Source of the DNA: JASFTV01 sp050050615
Lineage (GTDB): Bacteria; Desulfobacterota; DSM-4660; Desulfatiglandales; HGW-15
Length of the DNA stretch: 10,660 nt
NCBI GenBank assembly: GCA_050050615.1
Contig: JASFTV010000099.1
Coordinates: 1-10,660 of the forward strand
Direction of reading: 5' to 3'
The position numbers were made by a program, and so were the translations under genes. Position 1 is the stretch's first letter, and each line of letters starts with the position of its first letter. Under the pieces are notes generated by a model. It did not search any database and was not told the origin of the DNA. It worked only from the letters and a program-made list of their open reading frames with translations. Below are positions 1-6,994 of the stretch, one piece after another.

Positions 1-82
1 GTACGCTGGCAATGAGCTCGATATCGACGGTGTGGAACACTTAATTATGAGAGAAGATGACATCCTAGCTATTATTGAATAA
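1..82 (+). CDS. groES: GroES co-chaperonin, C-terminal end (partial)
   Basis: The window opens inside a reading frame that starts a full codon at base 2 and ends at TAA 80-82. The 26 visible residues include the GNELDIDG and REDDILAIIE segments typical of the C-terminus of GroES (Cpn10), the 10-kDa heptameric lid of the GroEL folding chamber in the cytoplasm. The mobile loop that contacts GroEL lies outside the window. The stop is 21 bases before the groL start, the classic groES-groL operon order, so the two are almost certainly co-transcribed from a promoter left of the window. Identification rests on the short tail plus this context, which together are strong. Confidence 0.95.
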   Translation, partial: YAGNELDIDGVEHLIMREDDILAIIE

Positions 83-87
83 TTGAT

Positions 88-95
88 GAGGAGGT
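88..95 (+). promoter_or_regulatory. Strong Shine-Dalgarno of groL
   Basis: GAGGAGGT ends 8 bases before the ATG at 104. It is nearly the full complement of the 16S rRNA 3' end and fixes the groL start. Confidence 0.9.
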
Positions 96-103
96 GTTGA
101 GTT

Positions 104-1726
104 ATGGCAGGTAAAGAGATCAAATACGGCATGACGGCACGGGAAAAGATGTTATTGGGTGTGGATACCTTGGCCGATGCGGTGAAAGTGACCCTTGGAC
201 CGAAAGGCCGGAATGTGCTCATTGAAAAATCGTGGGGTTCACCCAAAACCACGAAGGATGGTGTCACTGTTGCAAAGGAGATCGAACTAGAGGACAAGTT
301 TGAGAACATGGGCGCTCAGATGGTCAAGGAGGTTGCCTCCAAGACATCCGATGTGGCCGGAGATGGCACAACAACAGCCACGATTCTCGCCCAGTCCATC
401 TTTCGCGAAGGATCTAAACTCGTCACTTCCGGTGCCAACCCGATGGCTGTCAGGCGAGGGATTGAGAAAGCCGTCGCCATGGTTGTCGAAGAATTGAGAA
501 AGATATCGAAGCCGACCAAAGAAAGGAAGGAGATTGCCCAGGTTGGAACGGTTTCTGCGAACAACGACTCCACGATCGGCGACATTATTGCTGAAGCCAT
601 GGAGAAGGTGGGCAAAGAAGGGGTGATCACCGTGGAAGAAGCAAAGGGCATGGAGACCACCCTGGAGATTGTCGAAGGGATGCAATTTGACCGTGGTTAC
701 TTGAGCCCGTACTTTGTTACGGACCCGGAGAAGATGGAGGTCCACCTGGAGGAACCTTACATTCTGCTCCATGAGAAGAAGATCAGCGTCATGAAAGATC
801 TGGTGCCCGTTCTCGAACAGACTGCGAGGATGGGAAAACCTCTTTTGATCATTGCGGAGGAGGTGGAAGGGGAAGCGCTTGCTACACTGGTTATTAACAA
901 GTTGCGTGGGACCTTGAAATGTGCAGCTGCCAAGGCGCCCGGTTTTGGAGACAGGCGCAAAGCGATGCTTGAAGACATCGCTATCCTGACAGGTGGACAG
1001 GTGGTCAGTGAGGATCTGGGCCTGAAGCTGGAGAATATCTCATTGGACGATCTGGGTACGGCAAAGCGTATCACCCTTGATAAAGATAACACCACGATTG
1101 TTGACGGCGGAGGCAGCCGAAAGGCGTTGGAAGGTCGTATCAAGCAGATCAGGGCGCAGATCGAAGAGACGACGAGTGATTACGACCGTGAAAAGCTTCA
1201 GGAGCGTCTAGCCAAGCTGATCGGCGGCGTCGCGGTGATCAATGTGGGCGCTGCCACAGAGACTGAGATGAAGGAGAAGAAGGATAGGGTGGAAGACGCC
1301 CTCAATGCCACCCGAGCGGCTGTTGAAGAAGGGATCGTTCCGGGTGGCGGTGTCGCCTTCGTCCGCACCATGAAGGCGCTCGAAAAAGTCACGCTGGAAG
1401 GTGACGAGCAGTTAGGCATTAGTCTGATCAGACGTGCTCTTGAAGAACCCGTCAGGCAGATTGCGACCAACGCCGGTTTCGAAGGATCGGTGGTGGTTCA
1501 GCATGTGGCGCAAGGCAAAGGCAACTTCGGGTTCAATGCGGAAAAAGGAGAATACGAAGATCTCATAGAAGCGGGCATCATCGATCCCACCAAGGTAGCC
1601 CGATTTGCCTTGCAGAATGCGGCGTCCGTGGCCGGGCTCCTTATGACCACGGAGGCGATGGTCGCTGAGAAGCCCGAAAAGAAGAAGCCTTCAGCACCGG
1701 GTATGCCTCCAGAAGATATGTATTAA
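104..1726 (+). CDS. groL: Chaperonin GroEL (Hsp60), 540 aa
   Basis: Subunit of the double-ring cytoplasmic chaperonin that encloses unfolded proteins under the GroES lid and folds them with ATP. The protein is full length (E. coli GroEL has 548 residues). Visible signatures are TLGPKG at 30-35, KDGVTVAKE around the Asp52 region, the GDGTTTAT nucleotide loop at 86-93 with Asp87, the hinge segment INVGAATETEMKEKKDRVEDAL carrying the catalytic aspartate in RVEDAL, and the family signature AAVEEGIVPGGG. The start is set by the strong Shine-Dalgarno just upstream. The gene ends in tandem TAA stops (1724-1729). The tail is unusual: instead of the flexible Gly-Gly-Met repeats common in GroEL it ends EKKKPSAPGMPPEDMY, lysine- and proline-rich. 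A stem-loop follows at 1749-1774. It is very likely the housekeeping copy because groES precedes it; expression is probably heat-inducible from an upstream promoter not seen here. Confidence 0.99.
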   Translation: MAGKEIKYGMTAREKMLLGVDTLADAVKVTLGPKGRNVLIEKSWGSPKTTKDGVTVAKEIELEDKFENMGAQMVKEVASKTSDVAGDGTTTATILAQSIFREGSKLVTSGANPMAVRRGIEKAVAMVVEELRKISKPTKERKEIAQVGTVSANNDSTIGDIIAEAMEKVGKEGVITVEEAKGMETTLEIVEGMQFDRGYLSPYFVTDPEKMEVHLEEPYILLHEKKISVMKDLVPVLEQTARMGKPLLIIAEEVEGEALATLVINKLRGTLKCAAAKAPGFGDRRKAMLEDIAILTGGQVVSEDLGLKLENISLDDLGTAKRITLDKDNTTIVDGGGSRKALEGRIKQIRAQIEETTSDYDREKLQERLAKLIGGVAVINVGAATETEMKEKKDRVEDALNATRAAVEEGIVPGGGVAFVRTMKALEKVTLEGDEQLGISLIRRALEEPVRQIATNAGFEGSVVVQHVAQGKGNFGFNAEKGEYEDLIEAGIIDPTKVARFALQNAASVAGLLMTTEAMVAEKPEKKKPSAPGMPPEDMY

Positions 1727-1734
1727 TAACCGCG

Positions 1735-1742
1735 AAGGAGGT
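1735..1742 (+). promoter_or_regulatory. Orphan perfect Shine-Dalgarno after groL
   Basis: AAGGAGGT lies 9-16 bases past the groL stop but no ATG, GTG or TTG follows at a usable distance. The next gene starts at 1814. GGAGG (1737-1741) can pair with CCTCC (1784-1788), enclosing the stem-loop at 1749-1774. The site may once have served the 1814 gene, or may act through RNA folding. Confidence 0.5.
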
Positions 1743-1748
1743 CCAAAA

Positions 1749-1774
1749 CCGGGCAGGGAGTTTTCCCTGCCCGG
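1749..1774 (+). terminator. GC-rich stem-loop after groL
   Basis: Perfect 11-base-pair stem CCGGGCAGGGA / TCCCTGCCCGG with a GTTT loop, 22 bases after the groL stop. No U-tract follows, so it may be a 3' end protector or weak terminator rather than a classical intrinsic terminator. A second short hairpin (GGCCC-TTC-GGGCC, 1773-1785) overlaps its right edge. Confidence 0.6.
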
Positions 1775-1813
1775 CCCTTCGGGCCTCCGGCTCCGCCTTG
1801 CCTCATCCCGACC

Positions 1814-2191
1814 ATGAACGAAAAAACAGAACATGACGAATTAGAGATTGAGATTGAGCGCAAGCATTTTGCAAGAGCTGCACTTCTGGCCTCCTCCCTT
1901 GGAGTCTCCGAAGAAGAGGTCCGAGATCTGCAGATAAAAGCTTTGTGGCAGATGTCCGCTGAGTTTAGAAATGCGTTCGGGACAAGGCAACTTGCCGACC
2001 AGTACGGGTTATCGAAAAAACAAGTGGAAGAGCTTCTGGAAAGTCATGCGACCGCGAAGAGGCAGCAAGGCGAGCTCAAAGCGCTCGAACCCTGTTATGA
2101 TCATGGCACAGGCAAGTACCTCGCCTTTGAAGAATGGCTCGATTATGTTCTAAAGAACTGGAACAAACTTTCCATTTCCGTAACAGTTTAG
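1814..2191 (+). CDS. Hypothetical protein, 125 aa, helix-turn-helix-like segment
   Basis: I do not recognise a named family. The protein is charged and looks wholly helical, with no signal peptide or membrane segment, so it is probably cytoplasmic. It begins with an acidic stretch (EKTEHDELEIEIE), then helices at about 17-55 containing ARAALLASSLGVSEEEVRDLQ. Residues 57-78 (TRQLADQYGLSKKQVEELLE) have the spacing of a helix-turn-helix, with LADQYGLSKKQV as the helix-turn-recognition core. The tail holds a conserved-looking LEPCYD...GKYLAFEEWLDYVL segment. The first ATG at 1814 has no Shine-Dalgarno in front. The frame is open back to 1730 with no alternative start codon, so the protein start seems right while translation initiation is odd. 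It could be co-transcribed with groL if the intervening stem-loop does not stop polymerase. A role as a regulator is only an inference from the helix-turn-helix-like pattern. Confidence 0.75.
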   Translation: MNEKTEHDELEIEIERKHFARAALLASSLGVSEEEVRDLQIKALWQMSAEFRNAFGTRQLADQYGLSKKQVEELLESHATAKRQQGELKALEPCYDHGTGKYLAFEEWLDYVLKNWNKLSISVTV

Positions 2192-2208
2192 CTCGCCTAA
2201 AATGTTAC
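2180..2208 (+). terminator. Stem-loop overlapping the stop codon of the 1814 gene
   Basis: GTAACAGTTTAG / CTAAAATGTTAC pair at 11 of 12 positions around a 5-base loop (2192-2196). The TAG stop (2189-2191) is inside the left arm. No U-run follows, so termination is possible but not certain. Confidence 0.4.
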
Positions 2209-2260
2209 CCATTTCCTAGTATTCTGTATCGCAAATAACTTGACATATTTCAATCGCAGG

Positions 2261-2485
2261 GGGGGCCGTCGGGGTTGGTCGTCCAGACCGCAACTATGCG
2301 CTCAGTAGCCCTTTCAACGGCACCAAATTCTTGCCAGTCGCTCCGGAGAAGCCCCATAAGAGCCGCTTTCAAGCGAAGATACGCTTCTGTGCCCGCCCGG
2401 GGCACCTATTGATGTTATGGGGGCGTGAAAGGAGTCCCTTGCAAATTTGAGTTGCGGATCTGAGAGACCAACCCCGACGGCCCCC
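2261..2485. repeat. 225-base element with 20-base perfect terminal inverted repeats
   Basis: The left end GGGGGCCGTCGGGGTTGGTC (2261-2280) is the exact reverse complement of 2466-2485. Pairing resumes further in: CAGA-CCGCAACT (2284-2295) faces AGTTGCGG-A-TCTG (2451-2463) with one extra base, giving arms of about 35 bases. CCTTTCA / TGAAAGG and GCCCCATAA / TTATGGGG pairs lie deeper. The middle also has GTGCCC / GGGCAC. There is no reading frame and I see no clear target-site duplication. It fits a MITE-like non-autonomous element or a long structured RNA. Confidence 0.65.
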
Positions 2486-2550
2486 GCTCGTCATTGTCAG
2501 TTGGATAGGTTATTTGTGTTACACTAGTGCCAGTCCCAGAAATACCTTTA

Positions 2551-2594
2551 AATTTGAATTCCCCGCTGCTTGCAGCGCGGGATGAATTCAAATT
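2551..2594. repeat. Long two-part hairpin, AT stem plus GC cap
   Basis: AATTTGAATTC (2551-2561) pairs exactly with GAATTCAAATT (2584-2594). Inside, CCCGC (2562-2566) pairs with GCGGG (2577-2581) and TGC with GCA at the tip. The GC cap resembles the hairpin at 10539-10574, suggesting one repeat family. Confidence 0.7.
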
Positions 2595-2655
2595 AGAAGT
2601 TAAGATTCCTTTGAAGGCGAAAGTGCAGTGCTTTGTGTGCCCACGAGAGCCATTC

Positions 2656-2687
2656 GCTTTCAGCTTTGAGCTTTGAGCTTTCAGCTT
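2656..2687. repeat. Tandem heptamer array GCTTTSA
   Basis: Four head-to-tail 7-base units: GCTTTCA, GCTTTGA, GCTTTGA, GCTTTCA, then a partial fifth (GCTT). The array lies between an 8-base inverted pair, GGCGAAAG (2616-2623) and CTTTCGCC (2702-2709). It is a simple-sequence tract with no coding role. Confidence 0.8.
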
Positions 2688-2719
2688 CTCTATCTTTCCG
2701 CCTTTCGCCACGGGAGCGA

Positions 2720-2786
2720 TAACGTCGCGTTAGATAAAATCGTGTAACGATTTTATTTCGGCATGCCGGATTCAGAGCGTTCGCTC
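2720..2786. repeat. Chain of four hairpins running into the hrpA stop codon
   Basis: Four successive stems: TAACG-tcg-CGTTA (2720-2732), ATAAAATCG-tgtaa-CGATTTTAT (2734-2756), CGGCATGCCG (2759-2768) and GAGCG-tt-CGCTC (2775-2786). The order of an AT-rich stem, a GC-rich stem, TTCAGAGCG and another stem is repeated near the window's right end (10577-10650). Because hrpA is on the minus strand, the chain could also form the 3' end of its mRNA; there is no clear U-tract. Confidence 0.65.
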
Positions 2787-5700
2787 GATCTCCATTCTCT
2801 TTTCTTCCAACCGCTTTGCCGAGACTGGAAATCGGGTTTTCAGTTCCTGGGCAAAGAGGGAGACCTTGAATTCCTCCAACATCCACCGGTACGCCTCTAC
2901 GGCCTCCCTTTTTTCACAAGAGGCATGGGGCGATAGCTCCCTCATCATTTTTTGCAGTGCGTCGGTGAAGCGCTCAGCCCGGGCCATCTTGTTGCGGTCC
3001 TTTTCAGGATCATTGGCTCCCCGTTCTGCCCTGATCTGCATGGCCCTGATATACCTTGGAAAATGAATCAATCGCTCCACGGGGTAGATATCGAGGAAAT
3101 TCGCCGGAACCAAAGCGCTCAATTCTTCTCTGATGTGAGCGCAGAGGGCCAGAACACGCGCGTTTGATCTCTTGGCCGTTTCTAAGGTGTGGAGGGCTGA
3201 ACGTGTCGTGTGGTAGGCATCGAGAATCTTTGTTGCGTGACCCCTGAGTGTCTTGCCCTTTTCAAACAGGGTGGGGCCGAGGGCTTTTGCATGGCTTTCA
3301 AACGCCTCCTGTGTTCGGACATCCTTTTGAAAAAGGCTTTTGAGCAAGGTTTGAAGCAGCGCCTCTTCAATAGTGCGTGCCCCGCCAAAATAAGCAGCCG
3401 CCCGGACGGCCTCCCGGGGCAAGGTCAGGTTTCTTTTCAGGAATTTGAGATCCTTTGCTAAATGGAGAGAGAAAAGGGTTCGAACGCCTTGTTTGTGGGC
3501 GCTCAGAGCCTCTTCGTAGTTCTCAAAGAGGCGAATGTTCACACCTGCCTCTCCTGCCTCAAGACCTGGATAGGCAAGGAGATGGGGGCCGATGGATACG
3601 CTCTCCGGCAAAGAACCGAAATCCCAGTTCGTGATGCCGGTTCTTTCCCATTCTTTTTGCGCCTTTTTCCAAGCTGCTGAGGCCGCTGCCGAAGACGGAA
3701 TAGATTCCCCGCCCATCAGGAGGCGGAGGTCCCTCCCCGATTTGATTTCGCGACCTGTGTGGTCGGTGAGGGAAACGCGCATCTGCAGGTGCTCCGGGAT
3801 CTCCACATCCGCCCAGACCGAGGCGGGGATATCCACGCCAAAGCGGCGGTAGATGAATCGGGCCATAGCGGTGAGGAGGGATTGGTCTTTCAGTACCATT
3901 TCCTTTACGATCACCTCCACGGTCTCGCTTACCGGCACGAGCTGTTTTCTGTATCGCTTGGGAAGGCCCTTGATCAGGGCGTTCACCTTTTCTTTAAAAA
4001 GACCGGGAACGGTCCATTCCAGGGGTTCGGCTGGAATCCCGGAAGCCAGACCGGAAGGAATCCGGACGGTCACCCCATCATCTTCCTTGCCTGGCGCAAA
4101 TTTGTAAGAGATCTTGAAACGCTCTTTGCCAATCGCGAGTTGATCCGGGAACTGGGCAAGCGCCGCCTCATCAGGGCGGGAAACCAGGAGATTTTCTTCC
4201 TTCAATCTCAGGAAATCATCACCCCCCCTTTCCTTGATCATCCTTTTCAAGGTGCGAAGGTCATAAACCCCCTTGAGGTGGCGCGAGTAGAAATCAGCGA
4301 CAACCTCGTCGCTCACCAGGATGTCCCGACGCCTGAGCTTGTCCTCCATGGCCGACAATCTTTTTATGAGATCCAGGTTGAAGGTAAGGAAGGCAAGGGG
4401 TTCCTTCACGTTCCCCTCCACCAGAGCTGACTGGATGAAGAGTTTGTGGGCTTCCTCCGGATTGATCGGCCCGTAAGAGACAGTTCGCCGGGATACGATC
4501 ACCAGGCCGTACAGGGTGACCTGCTCAAAGGCGCAGACCTCCCCGCGGTTTTTCTCCCAATGGGGGTCGGAATAAGATGACTTGCAAAGATCCCCTCCCA
4601 GCCCCTCCAGCCATTTGCTATCGATCTTGGCGACCGTTCGGGCAAAGAGGCGAGAAGTTTTTACCATCTCTGCAGCCACGATCCAAGGGGCGTTCTTATT
4701 GAACAGGGTGGATCCTGGAAAGACCATGACTTCTCTGCCTCTGGCTGCCTTGTAAATGTTCTTGTCCCTTATCAGTGCAATATTGGAGAGCAAACCGCTC
4801 AATATGGCGCGGTGGAGGCCGGCGTAGAGGGATTCCGGCGGTCTCTTCGCCTCCTTGGCTCCTAGAGGGATCTTTTGCTCCTTCAAGATCGTTGTGATCT
4901 GGTCGTAGGTGTAGACCCACTCCCGCATGCGCGGAAAGGAGAGGAAGTGTGCTTTGCAGAACTTCCTCATCCTGTTTTGGGTCTTGAGGTTCGCCCACTC
5001 GCGGTGGTACCGCTTCCAGATATTGAGCAGGGTTATGAAGTCGGAGTCCGGATCTTTGAAGGGTGCGTGCATCTGGTCAGCATGATCCGCCTTTTCAGGC
5101 GGTCTTTCTCTGGGATCCTGGATGCTCAAAGCCGAAGCAATGACCGCCACCTGTCGAACGCAGCCCTCTATCCTCGCTTCGAGCATCATTCGCGAGATCC
5201 TGGGATCAAGGGGCATTCGTGCCATGAGGTGACCCTTTTCGGTGAGGGCGTAATCTTTGCCCTCTCTTACAATGGCGCCCAGTTCCGTAAGCAAGTCAAA
5301 ACCGTCCTTGATGCTTCTCGCGCTGGGTTTATCAAGAAAAGGAAATGAAGCGGGGTGACCCAGTTTCAGAAAGACCATCCTCAGGATCACCTCTGCCAGG
5401 TTCGAGCGCAATATCTCAGGGGCTGTAAAGGCGGACCGGGATTCGTAATCCTCCTCTGCATAAAGCCTGATGCAGACGCCGTTTTGTACCCGGCCGCATC
5501 GTCCCTTTCTTTGATCTGCGCTGCTACGGGAGATGGGGCTTATGGGGAGGCTGGTGGTTCGGGTTCTGGGAAGGTACCGGGAAATGCGGGCAAGCCCGGT
5601 GTCGATGACATATTTTATGCCAGGGATCGTCAGGGAAGTCTCCGCCACATTGGTGGCCACAATGATCTTTCGCCCTGTAACGGAATAAACCCGGCCCTGC

Positions 5701-6695
5701 TCAGATGCGGGGAGCCTGGCAAAAAGGGGCAGAATGGTGATTCCTGGGTATTGGCGGCCATCGAGTCGTTCGCATGTCTCCAGAATGTCTTGCTCCGTGG
5801 GCATAAAAACAAGAACATCCCCGAAACGCTTCTTGGCTCGAAGCATATCCACCGCTTTGACGGCCATATCCACATAGGTCATTTCGCCCGCATCCTCGAG
5901 TTCGGGATCGATGGGCGCGTACTCCACATCCACCGGATACATACGTCCCCCGACCTGAAGCACCGGCGGATTCCCAAAAGCATCACAAAATTTTTCAGTA
6001 TCCAGGGTGGCTGAGGTGATGATGACCTTGAGTTCAGGCCTTTTAGGAAGCAAGGTCTTTAAGATCCCAAGGAGAAAGTCAATGTTGAGACTTCTCTCGT
6101 GGGCCTCGTCGATGATGAGGGTGTCGTACTCATAAAACCCGAGATCACCTTGGGTTTCAGCGAGTAGCATACCGTCGGTCATGATCTTGATATAAGCATC
6201 CCGACTTGTCTTGTCCTTGAATCGGATCTTGTATCCGACAGAGTGGCCGAGCTCTTCGCCCAGTTCCTCGGCGATGCGGCGGGCGATGGTGGTGGCTGCG
6301 ATTCTCCTGGGCTGGGTGCAGCCGATCATGCCGTTGATTCCCCTTCCTGCCTCGAGACACATCTTTGGGATTTGGGTGCTCTTGCCGCAACCTGTCTCGC
6401 CTGAGATGATGACCACCTGGTTTTTTTGGATGGCCTTGATAATCTTGTCCCGGTTGGGGGTAATGGGAAGGTTTTCCGGATAGCTTACAGCAGGTCTGCG
6501 GGCGCGGCGGTTTTTCTTCTCTTGAATCGAGGCGTCAATCCTCTTTTCGAGCCCGGCGAGGCGCTGTGGAAGATGTTTATGTCCACTTCGTGCTTGCAGG
6601 ATTTTGTTCAGCCTCTGGGACAAGGCCACTCGGTCCCGCAACATGGTTTGGGGCAACCGAGACTGGATTTTTTTTATTTGATCGGTAAGGGACAT
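2772..6695 (-). CDS. hrpA: ATP-dependent RNA helicase HrpA, DEAH box, 1307 aa
   Basis: Cytoplasmic DEAH-box (DExH superfamily 2) RNA helicase that unwinds RNA using NTP; in E. coli it acts in mRNA processing and in rescue of stalled ribosomes. Length matches E. coli HrpA (about 1300). Motifs in order: Walker A GETGCGKST at 99-107, TQPRR at 127-131, DEAH at 196-199, SAT at 228-230, the ATNVAETSLTIPG strand at 347-359 and QRKGRCGR (motif VI) at 395-402. The HA2-type helical region follows at about 460-560 (SIQDPRERP). The long C-terminal part (about 690-1290) corresponds to the extra domain peculiar to bacterial HrpA. All catalytic residues are present and the frame is intact. The ATG at 6693-6695 starts the conserved N-terminal helix, though its Shine-Dalgarno is weak. 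The gene is transcribed alone, convergent with the groL side. Its last codons and TGA lie inside a hairpin repeat. Confidence 0.98.
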   Translation of the reverse strand: MSLTDQIKKIQSRLPQTMLRDRVALSQRLNKILQARSGHKHLPQRLAGLEKRIDASIQEKKNRRARRPAVSYPENLPITPNRDKIIKAIQKNQVVIISGETGCGKSTQIPKMCLEAGRGINGMIGCTQPRRIAATTIARRIAEELGEELGHSVGYKIRFKDKTSRDAYIKIMTDGMLLAETQGDLGFYEYDTLIIDEAHERSLNIDFLLGILKTLLPKRPELKVIITSATLDTEKFCDAFGNPPVLQVGGRMYPVDVEYAPIDPELEDAGEMTYVDMAVKAVDMLRAKKRFGDVLVFMPTEQDILETCERLDGRQYPGITILPLFARLPASEQGRVYSVTGRKIIVATNVAETSLTIPGIKYVIDTGLARISRYLPRTRTTSLPISPISRSSADQRKGRCGRVQNGVCIRLYAEEDYESRSAFTAPEILRSNLAEVILRMVFLKLGHPASFPFLDKPSARSIKDGFDLLTELGAIVREGKDYALTEKGHLMARMPLDPRISRMMLEARIEGCVRQVAVIASALSIQDPRERPPEKADHADQMHAPFKDPDSDFITLLNIWKRYHREWANLKTQNRMRKFCKAHFLSFPRMREWVYTYDQITTILKEQKIPLGAKEAKRPPESLYAGLHRAILSGLLSNIALIRDKNIYKAARGREVMVFPGSTLFNKNAPWIVAAEMVKTSRLFARTVAKIDSKWLEGLGGDLCKSSYSDPHWEKNRGEVCAFEQVTLYGLVIVSRRTVSYGPINPEEAHKLFIQSALVEGNVKEPLAFLTFNLDLIKRLSAMEDKLRRRDILVSDEVVADFYSRHLKGVYDLRTLKRMIKERGGDDFLRLKEENLLVSRPDEAALAQFPDQLAIGKERFKISYKFAPGKEDDGVTVRIPSGLASGIPAEPLEWTVPGLFKEKVNALIKGLPKRYRKQLVPVSETVEVIVKEMVLKDQSLLTAMARFIYRRFGVDIPASVWADVEIPEHLQMRVSLTDHTGREIKSGRDLRLLMGGESIPSSAAASAAWKKAQKEWERTGITNWDFGSLPESVSIGPHLLAYPGLEAGEAGVNIRLFENYEEALSAHKQGVRTLFSLHLAKDLKFLKRNLTLPREAVRAAAYFGGARTIEEALLQTLLKSLFQKDVRTQEAFESHAKALGPTLFEKGKTLRGHATKILDAYHTTRSALHTLETAKRSNARVLALCAHIREELSALVPANFLDIYPVERLIHFPRYIRAMQIRAERGANDPEKDRNKMARAERFTDALQKMMRELSPHASCEKREAVEAYRWMLEEFKVSLFAQELKTRFPVSAKRLEEKRMEIERTL

Positions 6696-6823
6696 AAGTC
6701 AGCCCGAGAAGACGCAAAATGATCAGGTAGAGCCAACAACACGCAACACATAGCCCAATTGAGGGTTAATGCTCCATTGAATTTATATACGAAACATCGT
6801 CTGAAGGATACCCCGAATTGTGC

Positions 6824-6855
6824 AAAAAAGGCCAGCATTGCTGCTGGCCCTTTTT
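6824..6855. terminator. Bidirectional intrinsic terminator
   Basis: AAAAAA, then GGCCAGCA (6830-6837), loop TTGC, TGCTGGCC (6842-6849), then C and TTTTT. The stem is a perfect 8 pairs and both strands have a U-run after it. It lies upstream of hrpA, so on the minus strand it ends something transcribed from the 6860-7050 region. On the plus strand it would stop antisense transcription from the hrpA side. Confidence 0.88.
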
Positions 6856-6891
6856 CCTCACAAAGGTCTTGTCGCGGTGAATCTCTTGGGG

Positions 6892-6981
6892 CTAGACATC
6901 ACATTTCCCAATGCGATCCCGGAGCACCTCCATGACCTTGGCCTGTTGATTCTTCTCAAGGATGTGGTGCAACGCTTTCAT
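6892..6981 (-). CDS. Possible 29-aa mini-protein or small RNA gene
   Basis: A minus-strand frame from ATG (6979-6981) to TAG (6892-6894) encodes MKALHHILEKNQQAKVMEVL and nine more residues, ending KCDV. It is predicted helical and looks protein-like, but there is no good Shine-Dalgarno and it is short enough to arise by chance. Support is contextual: a minus-strand promoter-like pair lies upstream (TTATCA 7041-7046 and TATTAT 7019-7024 read on the minus strand, 16-base spacer), and the bidirectional terminator ends the unit about 40 bases after the stop. The transcript would be about 190 bases, so a small RNA is an equal possibility. No known family is recognised. Confidence 0.25.
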   Translation of the reverse strand: MKALHHILEKNQQAKVMEVLRDRIGKCDV

Positions 6982-6994
6982 GAATCTCGACGAT

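Larger units (their letters stand above)
2192..2771. other. Gene-free 580-base region rich in inverted repeats
   Basis: No credible gene on either strand. It holds, in order, a palindromic element (2261-2485), a long hairpin (2551-2594), a heptamer array (2656-2687) and a chain of hairpins (2720-2786) ending inside hrpA. Minus-strand open frames here translate to low-complexity peptide from the heptamers and are not genes. Confidence 0.7.

Noticed and set aside
287..772. Minus-strand open frame of 161 codons inside groL
   Set aside because: It is antisense to strongly conserved GroEL sequence, has a composition typical of a mirror frame and no ribosome site.
2240..2245. TTGACA as the -35 box of a promoter reading into the palindromic element
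   Set aside because: At the required spacing there is only a G-rich run and no -10-like sequence.
2261..2485. Tn3-family miniature element
   Set aside because: The ends start with GGGGG but lack the rest of the 38-base Tn3 consensus, and no 5-base target duplication is visible.
2415..2886. Two overlapping minus-strand open frames (98 and 97 codons) right of the palindromic element
   Set aside because: They translate the heptamer array and hairpins into low-complexity KLKA-type peptide, and one runs into the end of hrpA.
3759..4430. Plus-strand open frame of 223 codons
   Set aside because: Antisense to hrpA, whose motifs and length are clear; a long mirror frame is expected in GC-balanced coding DNA.
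5355..6014. Plus-strand open frame of 219 codons
   Set aside because: Antisense to the conserved helicase core of hrpA; no independent evidence.
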